A stretch of DNA of 64,000 nt, from the NCBI RefSeq assembly GCF_034047335.1, contig NZ_CP139138.1:1-64000 (forward strand), given 5' to 3'. Shown one piece after another: positions 42,244 to 52,415 of this stretch. Under the pieces are notes generated by a model. The model was given only the letters and a program-made list of their open reading frames with translations. It made no database searches and was not told where the DNA came from. Positions within the stretch are counted from its first letter, which is position 1. Each line of letters opens with the position of its first letter. This DNA comes from Chryseobacterium sp. JJR-5R. Its GTDB lineage: Bacteria; Bacteroidota; Bacteroidia; Flavobacteriales; Weeksellaceae. The translations under genes and the position numbers were made by a program.

Positions 42244-42711
42244 ATGAAAAAATGGACATTTACACTTGCATCATTAATGATCGGGTTTTTCGGTTTTTCC
42301 CAAACCGAGGTTTACTTCAAGTATGACGAAGCCGGCAACCAGCGTTATCGTGGCCCCGATATCTCGGCCAGGCCATCATCACAAACTACTTCACAGGATA
42401 ACAACAGGACCGCAGCCCCGCCGCAGTTGCAAGCCATGGATGAAAAAACATTCTGGAAGCAGCTCCGCCTGTATCCTGTCCCTGTAAATGATTTCTTAAC
42501 GATCGACTGGACCCAGGAGGCCGACACCCTTATCGAATCGGTTGCCCTGTACCAGCACAGTACGGTCCACTGGAAATTCCAGCAGCAGAATATCCCCGGC
42601 CTGAACAGGAAACTACAGATCAACATGACCGGCTATGACTGGGGCGTATATGTAATCCGCTTTACATTAAAAGACGGAAGGATTTTCAGTAAAAACATAA
42701 CCAAAAGATAA
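42244..42711 (+). CDS. Exported protein with T9SS-type C-terminal domain, RHS partner
   Basis: 155 residues: signal peptide (MKKWTFTLASLMIGFFGFSQ), a short Gln/Ser-rich region, then LRLYPVPVNDFLTIDW and YVIRFTLKDGRIFSKNITKR. The YP-x-P-(V/x)-N-D-x-L-x-I start and the K-ending match type A sorting domains of the type IX secretion system. The phrase YFKYDEAGNQRYRG also resembles an RHS repeat. It ends 6 bp before the giant RHS gene and probably helps export or anchor it. Confidence 0.75.
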   Translation: MKKWTFTLASLMIGFFGFSQTEVYFKYDEAGNQRYRGPDISARPSSQTTSQDNNRTAAPPQLQAMDEKTFWKQLRLYPVPVNDFLTIDWTQEADTLIESVALYQHSTVHWKFQQQNIPGLNRKLQINMTGYDWGVYVIRFTLKDGRIFSKNITKR

Positions 42712-42717
42712 TACCGT

Positions 42718-45700
42718 ATGAAAATCAATAACAGGAAAATTCAGGCCTACTCTTTTTTCTTTCTGCATCTTTTCATTGCTTCATTCTCACAGACTGCCAC
42801 ACCACCGAAGTTCCATGATGCGAAAGGTAATATCGAAGTCACCCAAGCAGGGCAGCTGCAGTATACCCTTAATATCGATACCCCACCGGGAGTACAGGGT
42901 CTTGTGCCCAGTATAAGTATGGTCTATACCAGTGGCGGGCAGAATGGGCTGGCAGGCTTTAACTGGAACCTGTCCGGCCTGACCTCAATATCGAGAGTTG
43001 GCAGGAACCTGGATAAAGACGGGATAAACAGAAGGATTCAGCTGGATTATTCTGATTACTACAGTTTTAACGGACAAAGACTTGTCCTAAAGAGTGGAGA
43101 ATATGGAAAGGACGGGGCGACATATGCCACGGAAAACTATTCCAATACAAAAATAAAATCGGTTGGCCCGGCTGCGGTAATATCCGGAGCATCGGGTCCC
43201 GAGTACTGGGAAGTAACATACCCTGATGGCTCCCGGGCCTGGTATGGCGCAACTGAGCCGGGCTACAATGCAGCCAGGACCCCTATTGACTACAATCTTG
43301 TCAAATTGAAGGATAAAAACGGTAATTATATTACCTATACTTATGATTTATTCGGTAATACTTCTGTAATCAGCACAATACAGTGGGGAGGAAATGAAAT
43401 ACTGAACAAGCCCCATTTCAACAAGATTGAATTCACTTACAAGGACAGGGAAATTCCTGAAAGAGCCTATATAAATGGCGTAACGCTATTACAGACAAGG
43501 ATATTAGACCGCATATTAGTCACTACAAATGGTGCCCAATATAAAAAATATGTCCTGTCCTATAAAAAGGATTTCAATCAAACCGCATACCGGTACATAG
43601 ACAAAATATCCGTTCTGAACAGCCAGGATCAGGAGTCCAATCCCATCTTATTTACCTCTGATACTAAAGGAATAGATCTTACTCCTCCATATAATATTGA
43701 CCTACTTTATACTATGGGTAAAACCTTAAAACCGAATAAAAATACCGATGTCGTAGGAGATTTTGACGGTGACGGCAATCTTGACCTATTGCGGTACCAT
43801 TCTATTGCAATGCCCAACGTACCAACGCCGGGATTGTATTTGTATACAAATTTTTACAGGCCTAACTATTTTACCCAGTTTGGTAATAAGCCCTCATTTA
43901 TAAGCAGTACATTGCAGGAACTAAAGGATTTTATTCCGGTCAACTTTAAAAAGGCCAGCCTGATCCATAACCGGCAGGGTATTGTGGGGTTCAAGAAAAT
44001 TAATAATCCATCTACCTCCAAAAAGGACCTGCAGCTTTTATTTTACAGTATTTCGAATAGTAACAGCCTGACTTTGGATTATGTAAAGACCATCCCGGAC
44101 ATAGAAAAATATAATCAGGGTGAATCCCCGGATGAATTTGAGGATCTTGAGCCTTTTGGCAACAAGACCGTTTCCATCTTAGGCCTGGAAACTCATGATT
44201 TCAATGGTGACGGGCTGAATGAGCTGCTCCTGCGGCTTAACTTCAGATACTGTACCCAAGGATCCGGTAATCCCGGTAATCCTGGTAATCCGACCGCTCA
44301 GTCAGAAAACATTACTCCCGGAACACAGTGCAATGAATTTAAGAAATTTATCGCGATTGACCTTGATGAAAATCTGCAGAATAACAGCTGGTTTTATCCT
44401 GTTGAATTTGGTGACAGTAATTACGCTTCTTACAGAAGCGGGGATTTTAACGGTGACGGCTTAAATGATTTTCTTAAAATAGATCAAAACAAAAACCCGA
44501 TACTTATAACGGTTACAAAAAATCCGCAGGGTAAATATGAACCTATAATAACACCTTTCGATCCGGTCAACAATGCCGCATTAAATGGAGACTGGAATAA
44601 CAGTTATGCAGGTGATTACAATGGAGACGGATTAAGCGATATCATGATGCCTTTATCAAGTACTTCCGATATGTGGACTATTTATACATCAAAAGGAAAC
44701 GGTTTTGCTTTCGATACTAAAAAGTTTGTCGCCCCTCTTCCTAATCGTGAAATAAGTCAACTGAGCAATGGTGATATAGTAGTAAATAATCCCCGAAGCT
44801 TCACAGCCTATGATTATAATAATGATGGGAAAGCAGAACTTGTAGCAACGGAAGTACAGAAAAATTATAAGCTAAATGTGGCAGATTCAAATATAAATAC
44901 AAAATATTATGATAAATCAATTACTCAGAATATCGATATTTTTTCCACAACCGGAGGCACTAAATTATCACCGCGATATTGGACTTCGCTATTATCTGTA
45001 GTAGCACTCAATAATGATAATATCAGCGCAGAATTAGCCGTAAAACCGGATGACTACATGGCTGCGGCTGCAAGCCAGTATTCAGGATTTATGGCACTTG
45101 TTGTAGGTTCAGTCATTCCTTTTAATCACATTGTCGGGGAGGCCCAGGATATACTCATCAACCGGTATTACGATATTTCAAGAACAGGACGTATAACAGC
45201 TATTTCAGAAGGCGGGGTCACAACTGAAATTACCTATAAGGAATTAGACAAGCTTAAAAATCCGGGGCTGTATGACGGGGTCAAAACAGAAAGCTATCCT
45301 TATGTTGAAATTAACCAGTCGACGGGAATGTATGTTGTTTCGCAACTGCAGCAAAGTACGATGTCCGGCAAAAAATTAATGCAGGATTTCAGGTACAGAG
45401 GTTTAACGTCACATATACTGGGAAAAGGCATGATCGGGTTCCGGCAGCAGGCCCGCTCTTCCTGGTATGCTGAAGGTTTTGAAAATACCAAGATATGGTC
45501 CGGGGTAGAGATCGATCCGGTAAATGAAGCGTTGCCTGTAAAAGAATGGTCCATCAGGACAAATAACGAATCTAAAATCTTCCCGGCAGACCTTTCGATT
45601 GGTAATAATGAGCTGTTGAGCTTTAAATCGACTGCTTACAGGATTAAAAAATTATTATCGGATCAGGAGATAACCGGCCCGGTAGCGGACAATGACAAAC

Positions 45701-48700
45701 CGAAAGTGGTTACTGTTATTTTACCGGAAACCACAAAAGTAAAGGATTTCTTAACGGGTTCTGTAGCGGAGAGCACATTCACTTACGGCGACTATTACCT
45801 GCCTTCCCAGACCATCGCCAAGATCAATACTTCCTACGGAGTAACAACATCAAATTATGTTTATGAACACAATCCATCCGCAGCGGGAGCAGATTACTAT
45901 ATTGGCAGGCTAAAATCTACTACTAAAGTAACCCAGGCTTATGGGGATTTCAAATCGGAGAAGGAAGAATTCACCTACGAAAACAACCGGATCAAAACGG
46001 TGAAAAGGTGGAACCGGGATAATTCCGATTATATTTTAGATATTTTTGATTATGATGGATTTGGCAATGCGGTCAAAAAAGTGACTGCCAACAGTCTTGA
46101 CTCTAATACTGAAACCACAGAATCACTGTACGATCCCAAAGGAAGGTTCATTATCACTAAAAAGGATAATGCGGGGCTGGAGACCCAGATTCAGTATAGT
46201 GATTCCGGACAGATCCTGACACAAAGCGAACCGTTAGGGTTTGTCACTACTAATACTTACGATGCCTGGGGCAAGCTGGTATCTTCCGGAACGAATTTAG
46301 GTGGGACAACAACTTTCATTTATGACCGGGACACTAACTATAATGCCATTGTAACGGAAAACCATCCTGATGGCAATGTGATAATAACCTATACAAACAG
46401 GCTGGGCCAGAAATACAAAGTGGCCACGAAAGCATTTGGCCAGGGACAGTTTATATTCATAGAAACCCAGTATGATATTTTAGGAAGGAAGACCAAGGAA
46501 TCCGAACCTTATTTTGAAGGACAAAGTGCAACTAAATGGAATACGATTGCCTATGATGATTCTGTATATCCCGCTAAGATAAAAGCATTGGCTTTTACCG
46601 GAAAAGGAACGGAGACCGGTGTTTCCGGATTCATTACAACGACCAGGGAAACTACGGGCTATGAAAGGATAACGACCAAAACAGCAGATGCGCTGGGAAA
46701 CACGGTTTCCACAACCGATCCGGGAGGATCGATCCAGTTTTCTTACAACGCTGGCGGCCAGCAGATCCAGGCTGCCTATGCGGAAAATACGGTTACTACG
46801 AAGTATGATTCCTGGGGAAGGAAATCCGAGTTCACGGATCCGTCCAACGGTACATACCAATATGAATATGACGGGTTTGGCAGGACAAAGAAAACCATCA
46901 GCCCGAATGGAACCAAGGAATATACCTACAATGAAATCGGCCAGCTGATCTCACAGCATGAAATCTCTACAGTGGATGGCGGGCAGGCTACCAATAAAAC
47001 GATTTCCTTCACGTACAATAACAAGAAGCTTCTTGCCTCGAAATCCGGCACCGTATCGGGCCAGGCTTTCAGCTTTAGCTATGCCTATGATACCTATGGC
47101 AGATTGTTGTCTTCTACAGAAAACAGCAATGGCAAAACATACGCTGAAAAGGCGATCATTTATGATAATAAGGGAAGAGTGGCATCTTATGAAAAAGAAC
47201 TAAACTCTTCAGGAATTACAACGAAGGCTGCCGTAGAGAATGTATACAGTCCGTGGAATGGCGAGCTGTACCAGATAAAAGATAAGGTTTCCGGAATGAT
47301 CCTCTGGGAGTTGAAAGAAACCAATATAAAAGGAATGCTGTTAAGGGCTAAGCTTGGCGCTGCGGATATCACCAACAGCTATGATGACAATGGCTTTTTA
47401 AAAACCGTCAACCACTCATCTGCCGCTAAGCCTGATATCCTGAAGCTGACCTATACCTTTGATGCGTTGAGAAATGAACTGACAAACAGGAAGACAGAGG
47501 GCGACTTCAGTATCGAGGAACAATTCTATTATGATAATAATAACCGCCTTGTTAACTGGACAGATCCGGTAACAGGCCTGGAACCGTCCTCCAACCGTAA
47601 TATTTATGATATAAAAGGCCGTATTACTAAAAACGACCAGGTGGGCACCATCAAGTTTGAAAACACGGCTAAGATCTACCAGCCTACAGGGATGACCTTA
47701 AGCCCTGCCGGAGTTCAGAACTATAATAATGACCTGATCCAGACCGTTACCTATAATGAGAATAATGATCCTGTGCTGATTAGTGGCGAGAAAAGCCGTA
47801 TCCATTTTGATTATGGCCTTGAAAGCATGAGACAGCGGGTGGACATTACCAAATTAAAAGAACCGGGAGGCGGAAGCAGTGGCTCATTTTCTACGATGAG
47901 CACAACTGGAATTGTAGATCCTAATGCACCGGTTTGGGAAGATACGGTAACGAAATTCTATAACGAGGATAATAGCTTTGAAATAATAAGAAACATATCC
48001 ACCAATCAGGAAAAGCATATTTTATATATTGCAGGTACACCATATGAATCCAATATTGTATATTTGAAAGACTATGGCCAGGTTACGGGATCTTATAAAT
48101 ACCTGCATAAAGACTATCTGGGAAGCATATTGGCCATTACGGATGAAGCAGGAAATAAGCTGGAAGGAAGGCATTATGATGCATGGGGGAATTTTACCCA
48201 CCTGAAAACAGGAAACAGCCTGGTAATTACTGACAAGGCTATTATAGCTGCAACCGGAACGCTCATTGACCGGGGATATACCAGCCATGAGCATTTTACA
48301 CAGGTCGGTATCATCCACATGAACGGAAGATTGTATGATCCGCTTTTGAGAAGGTTTTTAAACGCGGATGAAAACATACAGGATCCTTCCAATACCCAGA
48401 ATTATAATAAATATGGGTATGTGATGAATAATCCGATGATGTACAGTGATCCTGACGGCGAGTTTTGGTGGATGGTGGCAGGTGCATTGGTCGGAGGATA
48501 TCTTAACGGAGTACAGGCTAATGGCGGAAACTGGAATCCTGGTAAATGGGATTGGCAGAAATCATGGAGTGCGGTAGTGGGTGGAGCCATCGGAGGAGCT
48601 GGTATTACCGGAGCCATCGGAAATATAACAAGTAACTCAGGAGCCATTAAGACTATTCTGCCGGGGATTATTTCCGGAGGCCTGAACTCAGCGTTTACCG

Positions 48701-49434
48701 GGTCTAATTTCCTCAATGGTGCAGTTGGTGGAGTATCTTACGCGGGAAATTTATTCAGTAATAAAGTAACTTCTATTGACGGACTGAATGCTGGTTATAA
48801 ATATATTGTTAATCCCGGATATAATGATGATGGAGAAACTGAACAATATTTTCAAATGGCAGGCTTTTCACAATATGGAGCAAACGGGGGTATTAAACCT
48901 CCATTCGACAAGGTAGAAATAGGACAGTTAGCTTCTGCAGGAATAATAACGGCAGTAACCGCACGAATATTAATGGGAGCTGTTGGAGCAGAAGTTGCCG
49001 GAGCAGGAGTTATTGGAGTTGGAGGGGGTCTTTCCTGGTCATCAATAACAAGTGCTGGTGCAACTATAATAACAAGAACAGTTGCTCTAGGGTTACTACT
49101 TTCAGTGAGAGGTGATAGCTCTGGTCCTGAAAAAGGTTATGTATATACAATAATGGGCAAAGATGATATTGCAAAATTTGGTATTACAAGAGCTAAAGAT
49201 CCAAATTCAAGACCACAAAGGCAGTTATCTGGTTTAAATAGAGATTATTCATCTTTTGGACCTCATAGTTGGATGTATTTGCATACAAATGTCACAGTTC
49301 CAGAGGCTTTTTTATATGAAAAGTATTATGTTTGGGAATATTGGAATGTTCATAATAAAATGCCCTATGCACAAAGATATCCAAAACCTGATGCATTGAC
49401 AGAATATTTAATAAAATATCTTAAATTGAAATAA
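42718..49434 (+). CDS. Secreted SpvB/RHS polymorphic toxin with GIY-YIG-like tip
   Basis: 2238 residues: signal peptide; SpvB-like N-terminal domain (PPGVQGLVPSISMVYTSGG); FG-GAP/VCBS calcium-binding repeats (DFDGDGNLDLL, DFNGDGLNELL, DFNGDGLNDFL, DYNGDGLSDIM); tens of YD/RHS repeats; RHS core ending NKYGYVMNNP...YSDPDGEFWW near residue 1900; Gly-rich pre-toxin region; then a C-terminal domain. That domain reads GYVYTIM...IAKFGIT...RPQRQL...PEAFLYEKYY, which fits GIY-YIG/URI nucleases (YVY, FGIT, Arg, Glu). The tip is AT-richer than the core, as expected for swapped toxin ends. The RHS shell would encapsulate and deliver the tip. Confidence 0.88.
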   Translation: MKINNRKIQAYSFFFLHLFIASFSQTATPPKFHDAKGNIEVTQAGQLQYTLNIDTPPGVQGLVPSISMVYTSGGQNGLAGFNWNLSGLTSISRVGRNLDKDGINRRIQLDYSDYYSFNGQRLVLKSGEYGKDGATYATENYSNTKIKSVGPAAVISGASGPEYWEVTYPDGSRAWYGATEPGYNAARTPIDYNLVKLKDKNGNYITYTYDLFGNTSVISTIQWGGNEILNKPHFNKIEFTYKDREIPERAYINGVTLLQTRILDRILVTTNGAQYKKYVLSYKKDFNQTAYRYIDKISVLNSQDQESNPILFTSDTKGIDLTPPYNIDLLYTMGKTLKPNKNTDVVGDFDGDGNLDLLRYHSIAMPNVPTPGLYLYTNFYRPNYFTQFGNKPSFISSTLQELKDFIPVNFKKASLIHNRQGIVGFKKINNPSTSKKDLQLLFYSISNSNSLTLDYVKTIPDIEKYNQGESPDEFEDLEPFGNKTVSILGLETHDFNGDGLNELLLRLNFRYCTQGSGNPGNPGNPTAQSENITPGTQCNEFKKFIAIDLDENLQNNSWFYPVEFGDSNYASYRSGDFNGDGLNDFLKIDQNKNPILITVTKNPQGKYEPIITPFDPVNNAALNGDWNNSYAGDYNGDGLSDIMMPLSSTSDMWTIYTSKGNGFAFDTKKFVAPLPNREISQLSNGDIVVNNPRSFTAYDYNNDGKAELVATEVQKNYKLNVADSNINTKYYDKSITQNIDIFSTTGGTKLSPRYWTSLLSVVALNNDNISAELAVKPDDYMAAAASQYSGFMALVVGSVIPFNHIVGEAQDILINRYYDISRTGRITAISEGGVTTEITYKELDKLKNPGLYDGVKTESYPYVEINQSTGMYVVSQLQQSTMSGKKLMQDFRYRGLTSHILGKGMIGFRQQARSSWYAEGFENTKIWSGVEIDPVNEALPVKEWSIRTNNESKIFPADLSIGNNELLSFKSTAYRIKKLLSDQEITGPVADNDKPKVVTVILPETTKVKDFLTGSVAESTFTYGDYYLPSQTIAKINTSYGVTTSNYVYEHNPSAAGADYYIGRLKSTTKVTQAYGDFKSEKEEFTYENNRIKTVKRWNRDNSDYILDIFDYDGFGNAVKKVTANSLDSNTETTESLYDPKGRFIITKKDNAGLETQIQYSDSGQILTQSEPLGFVTTNTYDAWGKLVSSGTNLGGTTTFIYDRDTNYNAIVTENHPDGNVIITYTNRLGQKYKVATKAFGQGQFIFIETQYDILGRKTKESEPYFEGQSATKWNTIAYDDSVYPAKIKALAFTGKGTETGVSGFITTTRETTGYERITTKTADALGNTVSTTDPGGSIQFSYNAGGQQIQAAYAENTVTTKYDSWGRKSEFTDPSNGTYQYEYDGFGRTKKTISPNGTKEYTYNEIGQLISQHEISTVDGGQATNKTISFTYNNKKLLASKSGTVSGQAFSFSYAYDTYGRLLSSTENSNGKTYAEKAIIYDNKGRVASYEKELNSSGITTKAAVENVYSPWNGELYQIKDKVSGMILWELKETNIKGMLLRAKLGAADITNSYDDNGFLKTVNHSSAAKPDILKLTYTFDALRNELTNRKTEGDFSIEEQFYYDNNNRLVNWTDPVTGLEPSSNRNIYDIKGRITKNDQVGTIKFENTAKIYQPTGMTLSPAGVQNYNNDLIQTVTYNENNDPVLISGEKSRIHFDYGLESMRQRVDITKLKEPGGGSSGSFSTMSTTGIVDPNAPVWEDTVTKFYNEDNSFEIIRNISTNQEKHILYIAGTPYESNIVYLKDYGQVTGSYKYLHKDYLGSILAITDEAGNKLEGRHYDAWGNFTHLKTGNSLVITDKAIIAATGTLIDRGYTSHEHFTQVGIIHMNGRLYDPLLRRFLNADENIQDPSNTQNYNKYGYVMNNPMMYSDPDGEFWWMVAGALVGGYLNGVQANGGNWNPGKWDWQKSWSAVVGGAIGGAGITGAIGNITSNSGAIKTILPGIISGGLNSAFTGSNFLNGAVGGVSYAGNLFSNKVTSIDGLNAGYKYIVNPGYNDDGETEQYFQMAGFSQYGANGGIKPPFDKVEIGQLASAGIITAVTARILMGAVGAEVAGAGVIGVGGGLSWSSITSAGATIITRTVALGLLLSVRGDSSGPEKGYVYTIMGKDDIAKFGITRAKDPNSRPQRQLSGLNRDYSSFGPHSWMYLHTNVTVPEAFLYEKYYVWEYWNVHNKMPYAQRYPKPDALTEYLIKYLKLK

Positions 49435-50132
49435 TGAGAAATATTTGGTTTACAATATATTCTTCACCGAAAGATGACAATAAATTTTTAGGTTTAGAAA
49501 ATTATAGAACTTTATTAGAAATAATACTGATTCCAGCAATTCAGGATAAAATAAACAGAGATAAGAAAGCTCATAAGATTATGTATTGCCTAATTCCCGA
49601 ATTAGATAATGATTTAATTGAAAATTTCAAAAATAATTATTCTGATAAAAAAACCGTTAATGGGGGAATTATTAACTTAGAAGTATCGACAAAAGAATTG
49701 GAATGGAACAGTCTGTCTGAAAATGAAAGAAAACATTTTCTCATAGAAAAATGGAAGGTTCTGTTTAATAATCTGTCTGATGATTATTTCTTATCTGATA
49801 AATCTGAAGTTATTACATCTTTAGAAGAGCTTAAAGACAAAGAATGGCGGATAACCAGTCCGTTAATCAAAAAGAAGTTACAGTATAATAAAGAGCCATA
49901 TACAGTTACTATGGATATCTCAAGTGAAAGAGCGCAGTTAGCTTTGGTAAGAGATTCTGACGAAAAATGGTTTCAACTTAAAGATTATAATACCTGGAAA
50001 ATACATAAAGATGCCAATTTTAAAAACTTTAAGTTGGAAGGAGATATTTTAACCTTTTCTTATAAGAATATGTTTAATACAATGTTTGAATCACCGGCAG
50101 TGTTTAATTTAAAAGAAATTATTAAGAATTAA
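49434..50132 (+). CDS. Probable immunity protein for the RHS toxin
   Basis: 232 residues, cytoplasmic, acidic overall. Its ATG overlaps the toxin's TAA (TAATG), guaranteeing coupled expression. The AT-rich composition matches the toxin tip rather than the RHS core, so toxin tip and immunity gene likely arrived together. No immunity family recognised; the role is inferred from position. Confidence 0.7.
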   Translation: MRNIWFTIYSSPKDDNKFLGLENYRTLLEIILIPAIQDKINRDKKAHKIMYCLIPELDNDLIENFKNNYSDKKTVNGGIINLEVSTKELEWNSLSENERKHFLIEKWKVLFNNLSDDYFLSDKSEVITSLEELKDKEWRITSPLIKKKLQYNKEPYTVTMDISSERAQLALVRDSDEKWFQLKDYNTWKIHKDANFKNFKLEGDILTFSYKNMFNTMFESPAVFNLKEIIKN

Positions 50133-50204
50133 TTTCAAAAACAAAGTAGGAAAAATCCTACTTTGTTTTATTTACAATTTATTAATCTTATAATTACAAT
50201 ATAT

Positions 50205-50789
50205 ATGAAAACCATTATAAGTGTTTCAGTAGTCGTTTTCTTGTTTCTGTTTTCTGGCAAAGTTAACAGCCAAGTTAGCTCAAAATGCAAAGAAATCGAA
50301 TGGAAAAATGGAAGTGAGGCGGCAAAAAAAATAATGAAGAGTAATTTTTATTATGACGCCTTGGATTCATGGTCACCATTTGGCAGTGACATGGGACATG
50401 ATGCCTATTACTCTTACTGTCATTGGAAAAAAGAACATTTGAATAAAGATATTAGAAAGTTTATGGAATCGGAACTTATCGATTTAGGATATCCCGGTTT
50501 TGACTTAGCTCTAACAAGTAATGATTCGGAAAAATTAAAGGAAATAGTTAATAGCATGCCTAATCAATACGTTGAATTAAATGCTATTAATAATACCGTT
50601 ATTTCTCTTGCATTTGCTCAATTATTTTTGGAAGGAAAAGTCGATCCTAAAGTAAAAGAATGGGCAGAAGCCGCATTTAGCAGGGAATCAATGTATCTTG
50701 AATTTTGGGATAGTGATAAAGAAAGAATGAAAGAAAGGGAAGAGCGGATGATTCAGCTCTTAAATGACTTAAGAAAATCAAAGTCTTAA
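50205..50789 (+). CDS. Exported protein, possible second immunity factor
   Basis: 194 residues from ATG 50205 (MKTIISVSVVVFLFLFSGKVNSQ, signal peptide); the longer frame from 50163 begins before the signal and is rejected. The mature part is helical with aromatic patches (NFYYDALDSWSPFGSDMGHDAYYSYCHW in two pieces). It follows the immunity gene in the same direction and ends at a terminator, so a periplasmic immunity or accessory role is possible. No family recognised. Confidence 0.55.
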   Translation: MKTIISVSVVVFLFLFSGKVNSQVSSKCKEIEWKNGSEAAKKIMKSNFYYDALDSWSPFGSDMGHDAYYSYCHWKKEHLNKDIRKFMESELIDLGYPGFDLALTSNDSEKLKEIVNSMPNQYVELNAINNTVISLAFAQLFLEGKVDPKVKEWAEAAFSRESMYLEFWDSDKERMKEREERMIQLLNDLRKSKS

Positions 50790-50827
50790 TTTTTTAAATT
50801 TAATACTTTAATATTGTATACTTAAAT

Positions 50828-50859
50828 TAGATTCCTTTCTTCAGGGAATCTATTTTTTT
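50828..50859 (+). terminator. Rho-independent terminator of the RHS operon
   Basis: TAGATTCC pairs with GGAATCTA around a 9-nt loop, then seven T. Resembles the terminator at 38644-38677 in stem sequence. Confidence 0.85.
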
Positions 50860-50997
50860 GTAATTAAGCGTATAATTCACTGAGGAAATTTTTGAAGCAA
50901 CCGAGTTCTCTTATATTCTACAAATTCGCTGTCGGGACTTTAATTTACTTACAGAACAGACTGTGATATAAAATTAAAGCCCGGATATAAAAAAAAC

Positions 50998-51414
50998 TCA
51001 ATGCAAATTACCAAGCAGAAATTTTTTATTATAATCTCCATTTATATTATTACTTACAGCAATCGTTATTTTTTTATTATTTATAATGGTATCCTTATAA
51101 ATAAATGTTTCTGGATATAATTTATTATCTAAAAGTATATAATAATCGCCATTCAAAATTTTAGAATGACCATACTGTAGAACATTTTTAAACTTAGGTG
51201 ATTTCTTTATTTTTAACTTATTAAAGTCAGATTTTTTATTAATGACTTTGAAGCCACCAAAAGATGTGTAATTCCATTGTAGAGAATCATTGGAATAGCA
51301 ATAATAGGGTTTATTCTCTTCAGTGCAGGTCATTTTTTTACTGTAAACAGAATACTTATTAAAAGTTGTACATGAAAAAATAAAAGTTAATAGAATAACG
51401 ACAATATATTTCAT
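50998..51414 (-). CDS. Lipoprotein, unknown function
   Basis: 138 residues with a lipoprotein signal (MKYIVVILLTFIFSC|TTF). The mature part is Lys/Asn/Tyr-rich and probably beta. One of only two genes on the minus strand in the right third of the window. No family recognised. Confidence 0.55.
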   Translation of the reverse strand: MKYIVVILLTFIFSCTTFNKYSVYSKKMTCTEENKPYYCYSNDSLQWNYTSFGGFKVINKKSDFNKLKIKKSPKFKNVLQYGHSKILNGDYYILLDNKLYPETFIYKDTIINNKKITIAVSNNINGDYNKKFLLGNLH

Positions 51415-51579
51415 TGATAATTTATTTTAGTTAATTTCGATAGTTCAATATATCTATCTTTCTATATCATAAAATAAAGATATAGAAAACTTACTATTAA
51501 TCTGAAATCAAGCAAAAATATTAGTCATTTTTACTTAATTTTTTCTCTACATTAGGATCCATTACTAAAGATTTATTGC

Positions 51580-51910
51580 AGAGCTGATAGATCTGTTCAA
51601 ATCATGGCCATTGCCCCTGGTTAACATTTATTATTATTGGTGCAGATCTGCTCAGAAGATAATGCAGACTGTTTAAAGAGCTTGTTGCAGGTTCCTCCGG
51701 AGATTGGTTTTAGATCCGCTGCCGGTGTCCTATCAACAAGCAGCTGCACCTGGTCAGACTATGGCTACAGGTTTGCTGAATGTCTGGAGAATTTTATATC
51801 AGTATTCCTGATGATGGCTTCCTGATCTGCTGTCGGAGCTTTACTACAGTACCGGAATTATGGTCAGATCATAGTTACTAGTTGTAGATCCAGTTTACGG
51901 GAATTTCTGG
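51580..51910. other. GC-richer non-coding block
   Basis: Compared with surrounding DNA this stretch is rich in CTG/CAG/GATC words and lacks coding character. A 62-codon frame at 51637-51825 has no start context, family or composition to support it. In character it resembles the blocks at 6873-7048 and 58051-58223, though I found no long exact match. Confidence 0.4.
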
Positions 51911-51935
51911 TATGAAATTATTAATTAAAAGCTAG

Positions 51936-52142
51936 CTAAAACAAATCTGCAATAGTGAACTGTCCATTATAAAACATATAGCAGAAAGCTATCATCGTAC
52001 CACCCATTAATACTAATGGGTAAATGTATAGAGTATTATCTATTTGCTTTGTATTACGGTTTTTGTACAGCATTATTGATAGCATAACAGCTCCAATAAT
52101 GAATACAATAATTAAGGCTAAAGGATGAGGAATAAAATTCAT
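51936..52142 (-). CDS. Small two-helix membrane protein
   Basis: 68 residues from the ATG at 52142 (MNFIPHPLALIIVFIIGAVM); an upstream TTG at 52157 lies inside the -7 promoter box TACATTTG (complement of 52155-52162) and cannot be the start. Two hydrophobic helices separated by KNRNTKQIDN. The very short leader is noteworthy. Function unknown. Confidence 0.55.
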   Translation of the reverse strand: MNFIPHPLALIIVFIIGAVMLSIMLYKNRNTKQIDNTLYIYPLVLMGGTMIAFCYMFYNGQFTIADLF

Positions 52143-52384
52143 AATTTGTTTTTCCAAATGTAGAAAATGATTTTTAATATAAATTACGGGAAATCATAAT
52201 ACCAGTAAAATATTTATTTTTAATTATTAATCTTTCACCGGCAATATTCCTTTTTTCTGCAACATAATTGTTATAGTGAATTCTTAAAAACGGTCGGTTT
52301 TCTGTACTCACATTATAATTTTATTTAGATAAAATTTTTTATTTATTTTAGTTCATTATATTGGTACATAAAAACAAATTACAT

Positions 52385-52392
52385 TATATTTG
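52385..52392 (+). promoter_or_regulatory. Promoter of the recombinase operon
   Basis: TATATTTG (-7 consensus TAnnTTTG) with TTGG at 52361-52364 as -33 element, 21 bp apart, about 24 bp upstream of the recombinase start codon. Confidence 0.65.
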
Positions 52393-52415
52393 CTTTAAAT
52401 GAAAAAAGTGTAATT

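Noticed and set aside
51637..51825. 62-codon frame
   Set aside because: Lies in a GC-richer non-coding block, composition unlike a real protein, no promoter or neighbour support.
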